From Proteles cristata cristata (taxonomy: Eukaryota > Chordata > Mammalia > Carnivora > Hyaenidae), in contig JAESUZ010001073.1 of NCBI GenBank assembly GCA_017311185.1, positions 1,488,001-1,552,000 on the forward strand: DNA of 64,000 bases. The letters are read 5' to 3'. The translations under genes and the position numbers were made by a program. The notes below the pieces were generated by a model. It was not told where the DNA came from. It searched no databases and was given only the letters and a program-made list of their open reading frames with translations. Positions 22,990 to 34,577 of the stretch are shown here, piece by piece. Every line of letters starts with the position of its first letter. Within the stretch, counting starts at the first letter, position 1.

Positions 22990-23212
22990 GGAAGAAAAAA
23001 CAATGCTTATCCTTTTTATCATTTTGCTTTTTAAAAATGCTCAGGTCTTTAATTTCAAATCATTATTCATGTCGTTGAGGTATGGGTAGGAGTTCCCAGC
23101 ATGTAGATTTGTAACTTCTTAGCCTTATTTGTTTTGTTTTATTGGACCCTTATTTATAGGAGAGAAAAGGCTCTATGGCTTTTATTCATTTTGCTTTTTC
23201 AGTTTCATCTTT

Positions 23213-23426
23213 TTAAAAAAAATTTTTTAATGTTTTATTTATTTCTGAGAGAGAGACAGCGTGAGCAAGGGAGGGTCAGAGAGAGAGGGAGATACAGAAT
23301 CTGAAGCAGGCTCCAGGCTCTGAGCTGTCAGCACAGAGCCCAATATGGGGCTCGAACCCACGAACTGTGAGGTCATGACCTGACCCAAAGTCGGACGCTT
23401 AACCGACTGAGCCCTCCAGGCGCCCC
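23213..23426 (-). mobile_element. CAN SINE, antisense, with TSD
   Basis: Full-length copy ending in ctccaggcgcccc. The duplication cagtttcatcttt is at 23200-23212 and 23427-23439. Confidence 0.93.
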
Positions 23427-24435
23427 CAGTTTCATCTTTAATATCTAGATACTACCTAAACAATAAGACACACATAATAATAGGATGTTGAAAATATAAG
23501 AGTTGGGAATAATTATTTTTTGAATTCGTAGCAGCAAAAGACAACTTGGTTAAGATTTCATACCACCTTTAACATATACTTTTTAAGTGCCTGATAAATG
23601 CAGATTATGGTAAGGAATGCTGCAGGTAAGGAAGGAAGCAGACGAGTAAGTCTCTGCCCTCAAAGAACTGACCTTTGAATTTGGAACACAGTATACAATA
23701 AATGGCTATAGGATGGTCAGAGGCAGGATCATGTCAGGCAGGTGGAGTCGTCAGGTAAGCCAAAGGAGGCTCTTGCTTGGGGTGAACTTTTCCCTGGTTC
23801 TCCAATAGACAGAGAAGCAGAAAGAAAACCAAGGAGGCACAGACAGGGTCATGGAATGTCCAGTCATTGGTAGACAATGTAAAAGGGGAGGCTTGGCTCA
23901 AGGAGAGGGGTTCTAAAAGGAATTATTGAGTGACAGATCGCTTTGCTTGAAGATTTTGATTGGAAAGTTTGGATCTGATCTAATTAGTGATAGGAATAGC
24001 GTTTGGAATAGTTACCATAGATGCTGGGGCTGGACAGCTATTTGCAAACGTTTGGTAGACACCAGTGATGTCACCAGAAAATCTGATTTCCGCCCTCGGT
24101 ATAGTGTGATATGTGTATCATAGTGAGAGGAAGAGTGGTGTGCTGATAGGGAAGCACTAAGGAGCCAGGGAGGTACAAGGAATGGTGAAACGGCTAGAGG
24201 AGTTGCTGCTGATGGATGAGTATGGCAGGTGGGCAGGAGAGAGAGAGTGTGCAGGCGGTGAGGCAAGGGGGTGTGTGGTATTGTGGAAACTAGTTTTACA
24301 TGGATAATACATATGTGTATCACCCATAGGATATGTGTGAGTTTGGGGGTGGTGCTAGAAGGTGGGACAGCCAGAAATGTAGGGCAGCTGATTGTTTTCA
24401 GGCCATATATATTAAGTTAAGGAGAATTGGTTTTT

Positions 24436-24660
24436 GGGGCGCCTGGGTGGCTCAGTCAGTTGAACGTCTGACTTCAGCTCAGGTCATGATCTCACCACTC
24501 GTGGGTTTGAGTCCCTCATCGGGCTCTGTGCTAACAGCTCAGAGCGTGGATCCTGCTTCGGATACTGTGTCTCCCTCTCTCTGCCCCTCCCATGCTCATG
24601 CTCTGTCTCTCTCTGTGTCTTAATAGTAAATAAATGTTAACAAAAAAAAATTTAAGAAAA
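24436..24660 (+). mobile_element. CAN SINE, sense
   Basis: Head ggggcgcctgggtggctcag, A-rich tail to about 24660. The short duplication gagaattgg flanks it (24422-24430 and about 24663-24671). Inserted into the older repeat around it. Confidence 0.92.
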
Positions 24661-24941
24661 GAGAGAATTGGCTTTATTTTGAAAGTAAAGAGCAGTGTTC
24701 TAAATAAATTTGTGTTTAAAGATGACCACTCCAGAGTTGCATTGCCTGATGTGGTAGTCACTAGCCACATGTTAGCTAAATTAAATTAAAATAAATACTA
24801 TTAAAGTTAAAAAGCCAGTTCGGCAGTTATACCAGCCACATTTCAAGGGGCTCAATAAGTACATGGTATTGGGTAGCACAAATATAGAACATTTTTCATC
24901 ATCGCAGGGAAGATTCTAATGGATAAAACTATTCTGGAGGC

Positions 24942-25150
24942 TTTTTAAAAAATTTTAATGTTTACTCATTTCTGAGAGAGAGACAAAGTGTGAAGGATGG
25001 GGAGGGCAGAGAGAGATTGGGAGACAGAGGATACAAAGCGGGCTCTGCTCTGACAGCAAAGAACCAGGTACTGAGCTGGAACTTGAGAACGATGAGGTCA
25101 TGACCTGAATCAAAGTGGGATGCTTAACCAACTGAGCCCCTCAGGCGCCC
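24942..25150 (-). mobile_element. CAN SINE, antisense
   Basis: Reads from ttaaaaaattttaatgttta through GA repeats to ctgagcccctcaggcgccc. Moderately diverged. Confidence 0.88.
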
Positions 25151-25810
25151 TACCTGGGAACCTTTGTAAAGCAACTGGAAGGGATTGCTTCAGAGGTAGG
25201 GAGCCCAGATAGGAGAGAAAGATCTGATACCTTTAGGGTATTTTGAGGGGCTTTGAACCAAGTGGGTGGCATTGGTAATGGCAAGAAGGGGAAGGGGAGA
25301 AGAGATTTCTAGGACATTGGAAGCAATGGAAAAATGGTAATCCATGGAATGTTAGGGATTAAGGAGTAGAAGGATTCTGGCTTCAGAGAACTGGCTATGT
25401 CATTCACCAATTTAGGGAACATGGGAAGGGGTGCAGTGTTGATGAGGAAAATAATCCATTCACTTTTGACTATGTCTATTTGGAAGTACTATAAAGTATC
25501 CAGGTGAAAATGCCTGATAGAGACAAGGTTCATATCTTCTGGAAGTTCGGGAACTGGCGTGGTTGGAGAAGTAGATGTAGTCATCATCAGCATGGGTGTG
25601 ATCATCAGGGAGTATGGAGAGATAGAGGAGATGTCTGACGGCAGAACTGTGGGGAACGTCTTTTGAAGGATGGACAACAGATTGGGAGCCTGAGAAGTCC
25701 GGGAAGCAACTGGAAGATCAAATGGGCTGAATCAGAATGTCAAGCAAGGGAAGATAGGCTTTCAAAAAGGAGGGAGTGCTACCAGAAAGGTCAGGAACAA
25801 AATGTATTTA

Positions 25811-26438
25811 TGTTATACCCAGATCGCAGTATCCTCACCGACCAGAGACCACCAGGGAGACCGAGTCACGCATACAAAGGGAAAGGGCTTTATTACGGGC
25901 TTAAGCTCGGGCTCACAGACTTCACCAGCGCATGGATCCGTGCTGAGACCCCTGAACAAGGGCAGAGTAGGGTTTTTATGGGGTTTGAGATGGGGGAGTT
26001 ACAGAAGTTGTGACATGGGAACAGTGATCCAATCATAATTATTCAACATCATTGACAGCAGGTTTGACCATACACATTGTCTAGAGTATTCGTTACTTTT
26101 GGCGGGATCCAATTACAACATTTAGAGTACCTTTAAATTCAACCAATCACAGAGCGAGCCTAGGGTCTTGTTCGGCGACTAAGGGGTTAACGTTAACATT
26201 AGGTAACAGGGTCCTGTCTATAGTCTCTATCTCCAGACCTCTCCCTTAACAATGTGGAGGGTGGTCGCAGGCCTTTCCTGATTGGGTGTTGCAAGGGGGG
26301 TTACTCCTGCCTTGGGCAATGTGTAACTGCCTGATAGTTTCGGGGGAAGCCGAAACTCAGGCCTTCTAGTTTAGAGGGGAAACTTAACGCCTGTCATGGA
26401 ATCAGTTTGGTTTAGACGTTTAGACTTGTGGCCTTACA
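25811..26438 (-). mobile_element. Solo LTR, class I (gammaretrovirus-like) ERV
   Basis: A 628-bp unit begins TGTTATACCC and ends GGCCTTACA on +, with near-inverted TG...CA termini. It is flanked by an identical 4-bp duplication, TTTA (25807-25810 and 26439-26442). On the minus strand a TATA-like CATAAAAA (25973-25980) lies about 80 bp upstream of AATAAA (25889-25894), the usual spacing of a gammaretroviral U3-R. GC content and CpG count are higher than in the surroundings. No gag, pol or env sequence adjoins it, so it is a solo LTR left by recombination. The transcription direction is opposite to ITPR2. Confidence 0.82.
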
Positions 26439-26929
26439 TTTACAGCATTTGGCAAGAACATAGTCATCTGTGATTGAGAGCATTTTTAGTGGAGACCAGA
26501 ATCCAGGGGGTGGAGGGATGACAAGGAAGCCAGGAAGCCGAAGTAAGGGTGGACCGAGGTTTTGTGTCATGGCTGTTCAGGAGGAGAAGCAGTAATAAAG
26601 AGAAAGCAAGTCTTACTAGATGGGTTTATAAAGGTCTATTTTAAAAAAATTAGATGAGAACAGAACTGTTTTTACATTAAAGGGAAGTCCTGTTAGCGGA
26701 GCAGGATTTGGCAGTGAAGAGGTTCTTTTCCCTCAGCCTTTTGGTTCTCAACACATGTATTGATAATTTGAAATATCACTTTTTAATGTGCTTGAGGCAT
26801 TTCTGGCACATTGGATTATGTAATTCTTGAATTGCCCTTGAGTATATGGTGTTTATATTGGCCAGTATGGCAAATACAGCCCAGTGTAGTGGGGGAAAAA
26901 AACCCCATGTATACTGCTCACAATCTGTC

Positions 26930-27066
26930 TGTCATTAACCTCTCTGAACCTCAGTTGCCTTGTGTGTAACAAAGATGGTTGTATATATTACATGGGATTA
27001 TTTTGGGATTAAGGAATATATGGGATGTTCAGCACCTTGCACATAAAATGTATTCAATAAATATTA
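26930..27066 (+). repeat. MIR fragment
   Basis: 'taacctctctgaacctcagttgcc' order of blocks, then 'gggattaaggaatata' and 'gcaccttgcacataaaatg...caataaatatt' match sense MIR. Confidence 0.65.
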
Positions 27067-27317
27067 AGCCCCTTGTCTTCCATTGAGAAGAAGGGGACAG
27101 ACGATGTGGAGTAGCGTTGTTTATCATTACTATCATTACACCTACTATTATTATGATTAATATTTTTCCAGAACTGGTATTTCTTTGTAAGTCAGATGAC
27201 TGAAGGGAAAGTTTAGGGGCTCACCACTATCCTTGTACCTAGAGCAGAGTCTGGTATTTAATTTATGTTGAGTAAACACTAGATAATCTAAAAGATCAAT
27301 CAGAGAGAGAGAGAGAC

Positions 27318-27450
27318 ACTGCATCCAATCATTTCACTTTACAGCAAAGGGACCCAGGGTCCGAGAGATTAACTTTGTCCAAAGTTAAAAAAATAAAACA
27401 AGACAATGACAGTCTTTGGGCTCAAAGCTAGACTTGAATTGCTTCATCTC
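27318..27450 (-). repeat. MIR-like fragment
   Basis: Reverse-MIR blocks: 'actttacagcaaagggacccaggg', 'gagattaactttgtcc' and 'agctagacttgaattgctt'. Directly adjoins the MER5A element. Confidence 0.5.
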
Positions 27451-27453
27451 TAC

Positions 27454-27668
27454 CAGTGGTTCTCAGCCTAGGGTGATCCTGTCCCCAAGGGGATTTTTGG
27501 CAATGTCTGGGGACATTTTTATTGTCAGAACTGGGGAGATGGAGCTACTAGCATCTAGTGGGTAGAGGCCGGGGATGCAGCAAAACATTTTGTAATGCCT
27601 AGAACGGCCCCCACCACAGACACTTTTCTGGCCCCAAATGTCAGTAGTGCCAATGGTGAGAAGCCTTG
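27454..27668 (+). mobile_element. MER5A-type hAT DNA transposon
   Basis: Starts CAGTGGTTCTCAGCCTAGGG and ends TGAGAAGCCTTG, an imperfect inverted terminal pair. Internal blocks (ggcaatgtctggggacattt, catctagtgggtagaggcc, ggccccaaatgtcagtagtg) match the non-autonomous MER5A consensus as I remember it. No transposase coding. Confidence 0.85.
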
Positions 27669-28144
27669 ACCTAGCATTTACCAACATTACACAGTCTTTT
27701 CTGGACCGCCTTCTGGGTGGAAGCACTATTGTGATGCTGTGAAGAAAACAAAGGTGAGTAACCCTTGGTCCTTGTGGCTTGGGGGTTTGCAGTATAGAGG
27801 AGAGTGATGCTAACTCAGTCACTGGAATAGCTCCTCTGCATATGCATCTGAGACAACAGATTTTGGGTGCTGTTAAAATTATTAGCGTCCATAGATGACC
27901 ACGTTAAATCTCACAGTGAGTTTAAAGGGCGGCAACCTTAAATCAAAGCACAAACGAAGGGGGAAAAAGAAAAACCTCAAAATTGTACTTTAACATATAC
28001 TTCCTGAACATGACATTCTATTTTAACCAGTACTTCCAGGGCGGCCAAGTTTTTCAGAAAAATGTTTATAAGGCAATTGCTTGTATAGAAATGAAGGGGA
28101 CACTAGCCAAAGGAAATTAGACCATACACTGCGACCTAAGAATA

Positions 28145-28245
28145 GTAATATAGATATATATTACTCCAGTAATATAAATATATAGATATATAGATATATA
28201 TTACTGGAGTCTAATATAAAATAGTAATATAAATATAGCGCTATT
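28145..28245. repeat. AT-rich simple repeat with inverted arms
   Basis: Repeated taatata/gatata units. A perfect 14-bp inverted pair (28163-28176 with 28197-28210) surrounds a 20-nt spacer. Confidence 0.75.
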
Positions 28246-28851
28246 TTGTTTTACGGAATTCAAAATTTACCTTTGAGAAATATCCAGTGCTCGAAACCTA
28301 CGGACAAAATGTGGAAGAAAGTATTTAATTGTGAATTAGATAATGAAGCCAATTGTGGCTTTGTCAGATAATGTGTTACAGTACATTTACAGTACAGTAT
28401 TGTTAGGTCTTCCAGTGATGGCCGCTTCTGTGGGGCATTGCAAGAAATAAGGCAACCTGAGGGGGAGGAAGGTGAACAGCCTTGAATTTTTGCATTTAAT
28501 ACACAACACGGTTATAATCACACGCACTGACATTTGCCCTAGATCTTTTACTTGTGTCAGTAAACACCAATATCTCCTATTGGCACAGGGAGAAAGTAAT
28601 TTTATCGTATTTTGAATGGGATACTATTAGAGCCTCAGTAAATAGTTCTTCCATCGTCAAGGGAGCAATTATAAATCAAGTATCACGATTTCTGACCTGC
28701 TGCCGCTCCCTTTTTTCTTTGGATATTATTAAAGCAATAATGATTCTTTCCATAACAAGATAGATGGAGTAGTGCAAATAATTTTATTTGTTGAAGATTT
28801 TACAATTGCCCTTTCAAAGACAACTAGCTTGTTTGTAGATAGGCCAGACTT

Positions 28852-28866
28852 CCACCAGATGGCGGT
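28852..28866 (+). promoter_or_regulatory. CTCF-like motif, full consensus match
   Basis: CCACCAGATGGCGGT matches all 15 positions of the CCASYAGRKGGCRSY core. It lies in unique intronic DNA, not in a SINE. Sequence match only. Confidence 0.55.
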
Positions 28867-29559
28867 AAACACTTATTTCCTGACTCTGCAACAGCCTTTG
28901 GATTTAACTAGTTAAGAACTTAGTGCTCAAGAACCTGTCCCTCAGCAGAGAACCTTATAATATCAGGGCTATAGTTTTAAATATCCCTATGTTTAGTTTC
29001 CTATCAACTGTATCAGGCACAGTTTATAAAAAGGGCCTGGTTTGTATGTTTGTGTGTGTATGCATGTATATAAGCAGAATATATATACCCTACCCTATAC
29101 ACACACGCGTAACTGTTTTACATCAAAATGTATATCGTGCCTGACACATGTAAGCATCCAATAAAGATTATTTTTCCCTTCTTTTCTTTTCTAGACTTGT
29201 CAGTCAGAAATAATAGATTGTCTCTGAAATGCCAGTCATTGGAAAGAAGAGCATAGATAATTATTTAAAAATACACAAGTGGTGATTTTAATGTTATATA
29301 TAATAAAAGTTAATCAGTGCACATTTCATCATAAAAACAAGTAGCTTTTCTGTTTTAAGGAAACGAATGTGTACTGCAAGTGTTGTGACCAGTTGGTGTT
29401 GTGTTCCATGGAAGGTTGTGGTTTTCTTTCACTTGTTTGTGGTACCATTGGGGCTTTCACTGCCCTTGTGTTGATAGTTTTCTCTCTCTCTTTCTCTGCC
29501 ACTCTTCTCTTCTGACTTGTGAGATGCTTTGCTTGACTTCTTTCTAGCCCTCATTGGCC

Positions 29560-29970
29560 ATTTAAATGAGAGCTCCCTTCAAAGGTTTAGTACTGGGTAT
29601 TGTTGTTCATATTTTCTCTCTGTCATTCACTCCCTTGGCTTTCCTGGGCCATGAATTTGATCTCAGATGTCCCACTGACGTTGAAACTCAATAACTATAT
29701 CCAAGATTGAATTGTTTCCCCATAAAATAGTGTAGTTTTCTTAGTTTAGTGTTAAAAACTTGAAAGTCATGACAAATATATTTTTCTCTCTCAGTTTACA
29801 CAGTCAGATTCTACTGACTCTGTCTCTGTAAAATCTTCTGCATCTGCTTTTTCCTTTCTATTTCAGCGTGATTATTTTTATCAGGGCTTTGCTACCTCTC
29901 ATTTGAACCACCGCACTTGGTTACTTTCTCTCTCCCATCTTTCATCTCCATTTCCTACTAACCATGGCCA
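29560..29970. repeat. Possible ancient interspersed repeat
   Basis: Blocks such as 'ttgaaactcaataactatatcc', 'cttgaaagtcatgacaaa' and 'agattctactgactctgtc' resemble a diverged old LINE-like consensus. Family and orientation uncertain. Confidence 0.3.
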
Positions 29971-30189
29971 ATGAGGATTTTTAACGCAGTGTTTCTGTGA
30001 ATGTTTCCCCAGTGATATGCAGAGTCTTTCTGAAGATGCAGACTCATTAGCCTATGGCTTAAGGCCCCGTTGGTGTAGGCTGCCTCGGATCCCACCCTTT
30101 CTCTTTATGGAGGCGGGAGAGAAGTAACATGCTGCCGGAAGTCAAGGATGTAGCTTTTCAATCATCAAACCTCTGCTCCTGAGTGACCC

Positions 30190-30350
30190 TGCCACTCACC
30201 AGTGGTGGGACTTTGCACAGAGGACTTCACTTGATGTGCCCCAGGGGCCTCATCTGTAAAGTGGGGGAAAGAATCCATTCTACTAGGATACTTATAAGGG
30301 GAAATGAATTAATCTTTAAAAGGATGTAAAAAGTATTCCATAAATGACGT
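30190..30350 (+). repeat. MIR fragment
   Basis: Blocks 'ctcaccagtggtgggacttt', 'ggcctcatctgtaaagtggg' and 'aaaagtattccataaatg' follow the sense MIR order. Confidence 0.65.
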
Positions 30351-30379
30351 TTATGGGTCTTCTCTGAACAAGTTTTGTT

Positions 30380-30765
30380 TTCTCACTCATGTGACATTAG
30401 CTTCCCCTGCACTGCTGTCTTCTTCACCTCTTTCCTTCTCTGCAAGTTATATTTCTACCCATCCTTCAAGGCTTATCTACCATGCACCCTTCTCCATGAA
30501 TAATTCTTAAATCAATTTGCCCACCACAGACCCCTCCTTCTTCTGACCTATATTATTTATAAATTATTCATTCTTGTCTTATATCTCTTGTCACTTTCTA
30601 TTTTATATTACAGCTAACTGTATTTATGTCTTATTTTCCCTCTTAGATTATAAGGTCTTATGGTCAGGGGACCACATTCTTTTTGTCTTTGCTAAAATAC
30701 CGTATGGCACAATGCTTTGCCCATTATAGATATTCTATTAATATTTATTGAATAAATGATTGAAT
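30380..30765 (+). repeat. L2-like LINE fragment
   Basis: Blocks 'acccatccttcaaggcttat', 'cttctccatgaataattc', 'gattataaggtcttatggtc', 'agggg accacatt' and 'aatatttattgaataaatga' match the L2 3' end in order. Confidence 0.65.
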
Positions 30766-31070
30766 AGCATATTAAGTCTCTATCTCTCCAATGCCAGATT
30801 TATAATTTATTTTTTAACATAAGGAAATATTTCCTTTAAAGTCCTGAAAGATTCAGGAATCTTCACATGACCATGTCTTTTTTCCCCTTCTTTCCATTAG
30901 AAATAATATTTTTTTGGTTTATCCTTAGTTTAATTACTTTGATAATTACTGCTATTATTTTATTTAGAGAAGGAAAGTAGCAGAATAACTAAGACATACA
31001 CTAAAAAATATATTTATTTGGTGTCCAGTTAATACAGATACATTTATAAAGTCATAGATATATTTGGGTG

Positions 31071-31122
31071 GCTTCTCCTCCTTTTCCTCTTTCATCCCCT
31101 CCTCTTCCTCCTCTTTCTCCTC
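31071..31122. repeat. Pyrimidine-rich tract
   Basis: About 50 bases of nearly pure C and T on the + strand (cctccttttcctc type units). Confidence 0.8.
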
Positions 31123-31309
31123 ATTATTATTAACCCTTTAATAAATTTATTGAAGCAAGAACTCCATATTAATTATTTAAAAATCCCCATTACAGCCAAA
31201 GAGACACAGATGGGGCAAAATCTAACTGATTTAGCACTATCTTCAGTATTGTTGTCAAAGCCACGAGTGTATAAAATTGAATGCCATATACTTAGTATGA
31301 TTAGGCTTT

Positions 31310-31400
31310 GGTCATAGACTTTTCTCATTTTACATATGAGGACCGTGAGTTCCAAGGTAAAAAGGTTGCCTAAGTGACCTTTCCTCTAAAGCTCATGGGT
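31310..31400 (-). repeat. MIR-like fragment
   Basis: 'ttctcattttacatatgagg' and 'aaaaggttgcctaagtgacc' resemble the central part of reverse MIR. Confidence 0.45.
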
Positions 31401-32165
31401 ATGTCTTCACAGAGCGGAATCTGTAATTTATCTCCCAGACTTCCCTTAGGGATTGGACTGGCTGACCCAGAGTGGGTGAAATACGTGAAGACTGAATTTC
31501 AGAAAGTAGTGTTGTCTTTGGGATAGAATATAACTTACATTTCAGAGGGCATATGTGATTTTATGTTTGACTTAGGTACGTTAATTCCTGTCCCTGTACA
31601 CATTTTAGTTAGGATACATCACAGTTTCCAGCATGAATTTCCTTCACAGTGTCTGTGGTGAACTGCTACAATGCTTAGTGAATAAAAACTTTGATCATAA
31701 GATATATCCGTGTTTAAACAGGCTGCATATCTTTCAGAAAGTAATTCAGCTATAATTTTAGTATGGATAATTTTTTTAATTTGGAAAAAAATCTGAATTC
31801 ATCAAATTGAAAACAAATGAAAAAAATAAAAAACAATGATACTTGGCTAAAATAGCTGGATAAACCCCTCCTGGGCACTATGTGTGAATTGTCATCACTA
31901 CCAGGTAAAAGTATGTCTTTTTGTGTTTGATTAATCAGTAGACAGGAGGCCAGTTAATTCACTATCTTTTTGACTTTCTATCTTTCACTCTTGGATTCCA
32001 AAAGCAAGAATAATCCCATTTTGGGATTAATTCTTTTATTTACAATTCAAAGGAATTTAAGGAGCCTGAGAAATGTATCTCCATAGAAAAAGAAAGTTCA
32101 GCCTCAAATCTCCTCAGCTGTTGGCCTATCACTAACAGGCAACTTGTAACTGGATTCCATTTTCT

Positions 32166-32210
32166 TTCCTTTTTTTTTTGTTTAATTTTTAATGATTTTA
32201 TTTATTTTTA

Positions 32211-32244
<34 letters not shown>

Positions 32245-32418
32245 CGTGCACACACAAGTGGGGGAGGGGCAGAGAGAGAAAAGGAGACACAAAATTGGAA
32301 GCAGTCTCCAGGCTCTGAGCTGTCAGCACAGAGCCTGATGCGGGGCTTGAACCCAAGAAATGAGATCATGACCTGAGCTGAAGTTGGATGCTTAACTGAC
32401 TAAGCCACCCAGGTGCCC
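32166..32418 (-). mobile_element. CAN SINE, antisense, with TSD
   Basis: Full length with an expanded GA tract. A perfect 16-bp duplication, ctggattccattttct, is at 32150-32165 and 32419-32434. Confidence 0.95.
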
Positions 32419-32639
32419 CTGGATTCCATTTTCTGACCTCTCCCCTGCTGCCCATTGTTAGTTCTAAAACCTGAGGGACTGTGGTCCTGTGACTCTTGGC
32501 TGGATTCTACTTTCTATCTACCCCTCTCCCTTGTACCCTCTCTCCACATTTTCTAATTTGTTTAACCACAGTTTAGTTTTATCTGACCTTAGATTTCATG
32601 TAAATGGAGTCACATGAGTGGCTTCTTCCACTTAACAAT

Positions 32640-33250
32640 ATTTTTAAGAATATATAATTGACGTAACCTTATATTACTTTACATGTACAACATAATGATT
32701 TGGTATGTGTCTATGTTGTGAAATGATTACCACAGTTAAGTCTAGATAACATCCATCACCACATGTAATTATAACAAATTTTTTTCTTGGATGAGAGCTT
32801 TTAAGATCTAGTCTCTTGGCAACTTTCAAATATGTAACACGGTCTTGTTAACTATAGTCGCCATACTAAGCATTACATCCTCACAACTTATTTTCTTTTA
32901 AGTGGCGTTTGTACTTTTTGACAGCCTTCACCCATTTCACCCAGTCCCCAGCTCCCACCTCTGGCAACCCACCAGTCTGTTCTCTGTATGTATGAGCTTA
33001 GTTGTTTTTAGATTCTACATGTAAGCGAGATCTTTCTCTGACTTGTATCAGTTAGCACAGTGATGTCAAGGTCCATCCCTATTGTTGCGAATGACAAGAT
33101 TTCATTCTTTTTTTTATAGCTGAACAGTATCCCATTGTATATATATTTTTGAGATCCATCCTTCGTGTTATATTTGTAGCTCATCGTGTTTATTGCTGAG
33201 TAGTACTCCATTGTTTAAAATGTCACCTTTTATTTATCCATTCTCCTGTT
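32640..33250 (-). mobile_element. L1 (L1M class) 3' end, antisense
   Basis: The minus strand reads from a broken end of L1 ORF2 (peptide pieces resembling MEYYSAI and KKNEILSFA around 33008-33211) into a typical old L1 3' UTR (catccatcaccaca, caactttcaaatatg, ttgttaactatagt read on +). The MEYYSAI-encoding part appears twice (near 33110-33140 and 33190-33215). Truncated and non-functional. Confidence 0.75.
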
Positions 33251-34029
33251 ATGTGGTAAGCATTTTTGTCTACATTTTGTCTACACCTCATTTCTGGCCA
33301 TCTTTTATGTTCCTACCATTGTTTTACCTTTTGTCTCTCCTGCTCATTGTCTCTAAATGAATGTGTTGATTTCCCTGGGGTATGATAATATCTACATAGA
33401 GTTTGTCAGCTGCACAAAACTTTATTTTGTGTTATCTTTGATTATTTCTTGTGTTTTCCACTAATTTTCTCTTTCCCTTTACAGGACGCTGGTAATATCA
33501 ATTTTTTAATTGATATACTCTTCTCTGGTCCTCTAGGACTATTTTCTTTTTCCTAATTTTTAATTCTTTATATTTTTCCTCTGTCTTGAGAGATGTCCGT
33601 TCATTTTTTTATCCCTCATTTCCTGTAGCATTTTTATTGCTGCCAACATGGAGTTTAATTTTTTATTCATGTTTTCATTTTTAGTGGAATCTTTCTTAAC
33701 TTCTTTTTATCATTCTTTATATTTTAATATTATTTATGTAAGTATTTCTTTATTATATTTTAGCTGTTCAATTTATTCTCTTGCCTTTATGTAGATGAAA
33801 TGTTTACTAACGCTTTCCTGAATATGCCAAACCATTTCCTGAAAATTTATTTTGCATTATGCCATAGAAAATATTCAGAAAGACTCTGTGAAAAGGAGAT
33901 TTCTCCTCCTAACATGCTTTTTAATCAGTCACAAGTTTTTTTTTTCCTTTCTTCCTTATTACCCTCAGACAAGTGGGCTCTGTGCAGAACCAGATGGATT
34001 GAGTAGATGGTCTTTTTATTCTATTTTTT

Positions 34030-34233
34030 ATTTCATTTTACTTTATCTTTTTAAGTCTATTTTTGAGAGAGAGTGTGTGCATGGTTGGGGGGGCGGGCAT
34101 GGAGAGGATCTCAGGGAGGCTCTGTGCTGCCAGCTCAAAGCTCAACATGGGGCTCAAACTCACAAACCGTGAGATTGACCTGAGCTGAAAGCAAGAGTCG
34201 GAAGCTTAACCAACCAAACCATTCTAGTGCTCC
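34030..34233 (-). mobile_element. CAN SINE, antisense, diverged
   Basis: Reads 'ttgagagagagtgtgtgca' through 'caacatggggctcaaactca' to a degenerate tRNA head 'ccattctagtgctcct'. Confidence 0.8.
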
Positions 34234-34245
34234 TTTATATTCTAT

Positions 34246-34473
34246 TTAAAAAATATTTTTAAAAATGTTTATTAATTTTTGGGAGACAGAGAGAGATGGA
34301 AGGAGAGGGAGAGAGAGTGAGTTGTGGAGAGGCAGAGAGGGAGACACAGAATCTGAGCCAGCTTCAGAATCTGTCAGCACAGAGCCCAGTGCGGGGCTCG
34401 AACTCATGGAACTGTGACATCACGACCTGATCCGAAGTCAGTCGCTTAACACACTGAGTTACCCAGCCACCCC
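34246..34473 (-). mobile_element. CAN SINE, antisense, diverged
   Basis: Second antisense copy right after the previous one. 'gtgcggggctcgaactcatg' and the end 'gttacccagccacccc' identify it. Confidence 0.86.
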
Positions 34474-34562
34474 TATTCAATTTTTAAAAATTCTCAATTC
34501 TCTTTCTCAGTCTTCAGCTGAAGGGCTGACTGGACACACTGCATGCAGTGCAGGTCTCAAGC

Positions 34563-34577
34563 CCAGCAGATGGCGAC
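34563..34577 (+). promoter_or_regulatory. CTCF-like motif
   Basis: CCAGCAGATGGCGAC matches CCASYAGRKGGCRSY at 14 of 15 positions. Sequence match only. Confidence 0.4.

Larger units (their letters stand above)
23585..26700 (+). repeat. Old purine-rich interspersed repeat (interrupted)
   Basis: The segments 23585-24430, 24665-24940, 25155-25810 and 26443-26700 read as one diverged ancestral repeat, recognised by blocks such as 'ctctgccctcaaagaactga', 'actgtggggaacgtc' and 'caaaaaggagggagtg'. It was later interrupted by two SINEs and a solo LTR. I recognise the pattern as a common mammalian repeat but cannot assign a family name. Confidence 0.45.

Noticed and set aside
25663..26013. 116-codon and 78-codon open frames on +
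   Set aside because: They span the boundary between an old repeat and the LTR on its antisense strand; not a retroviral gene.
25811..26438. A complete endogenous retrovirus
   Set aside because: No second LTR, primer-binding site or coding sequence; flanks are the older repeat on both sides.
27463..27822. 119-codon open frame on the minus strand
   Set aside because: Runs through the MER5A transposon, which has no coding capacity; chance frame.
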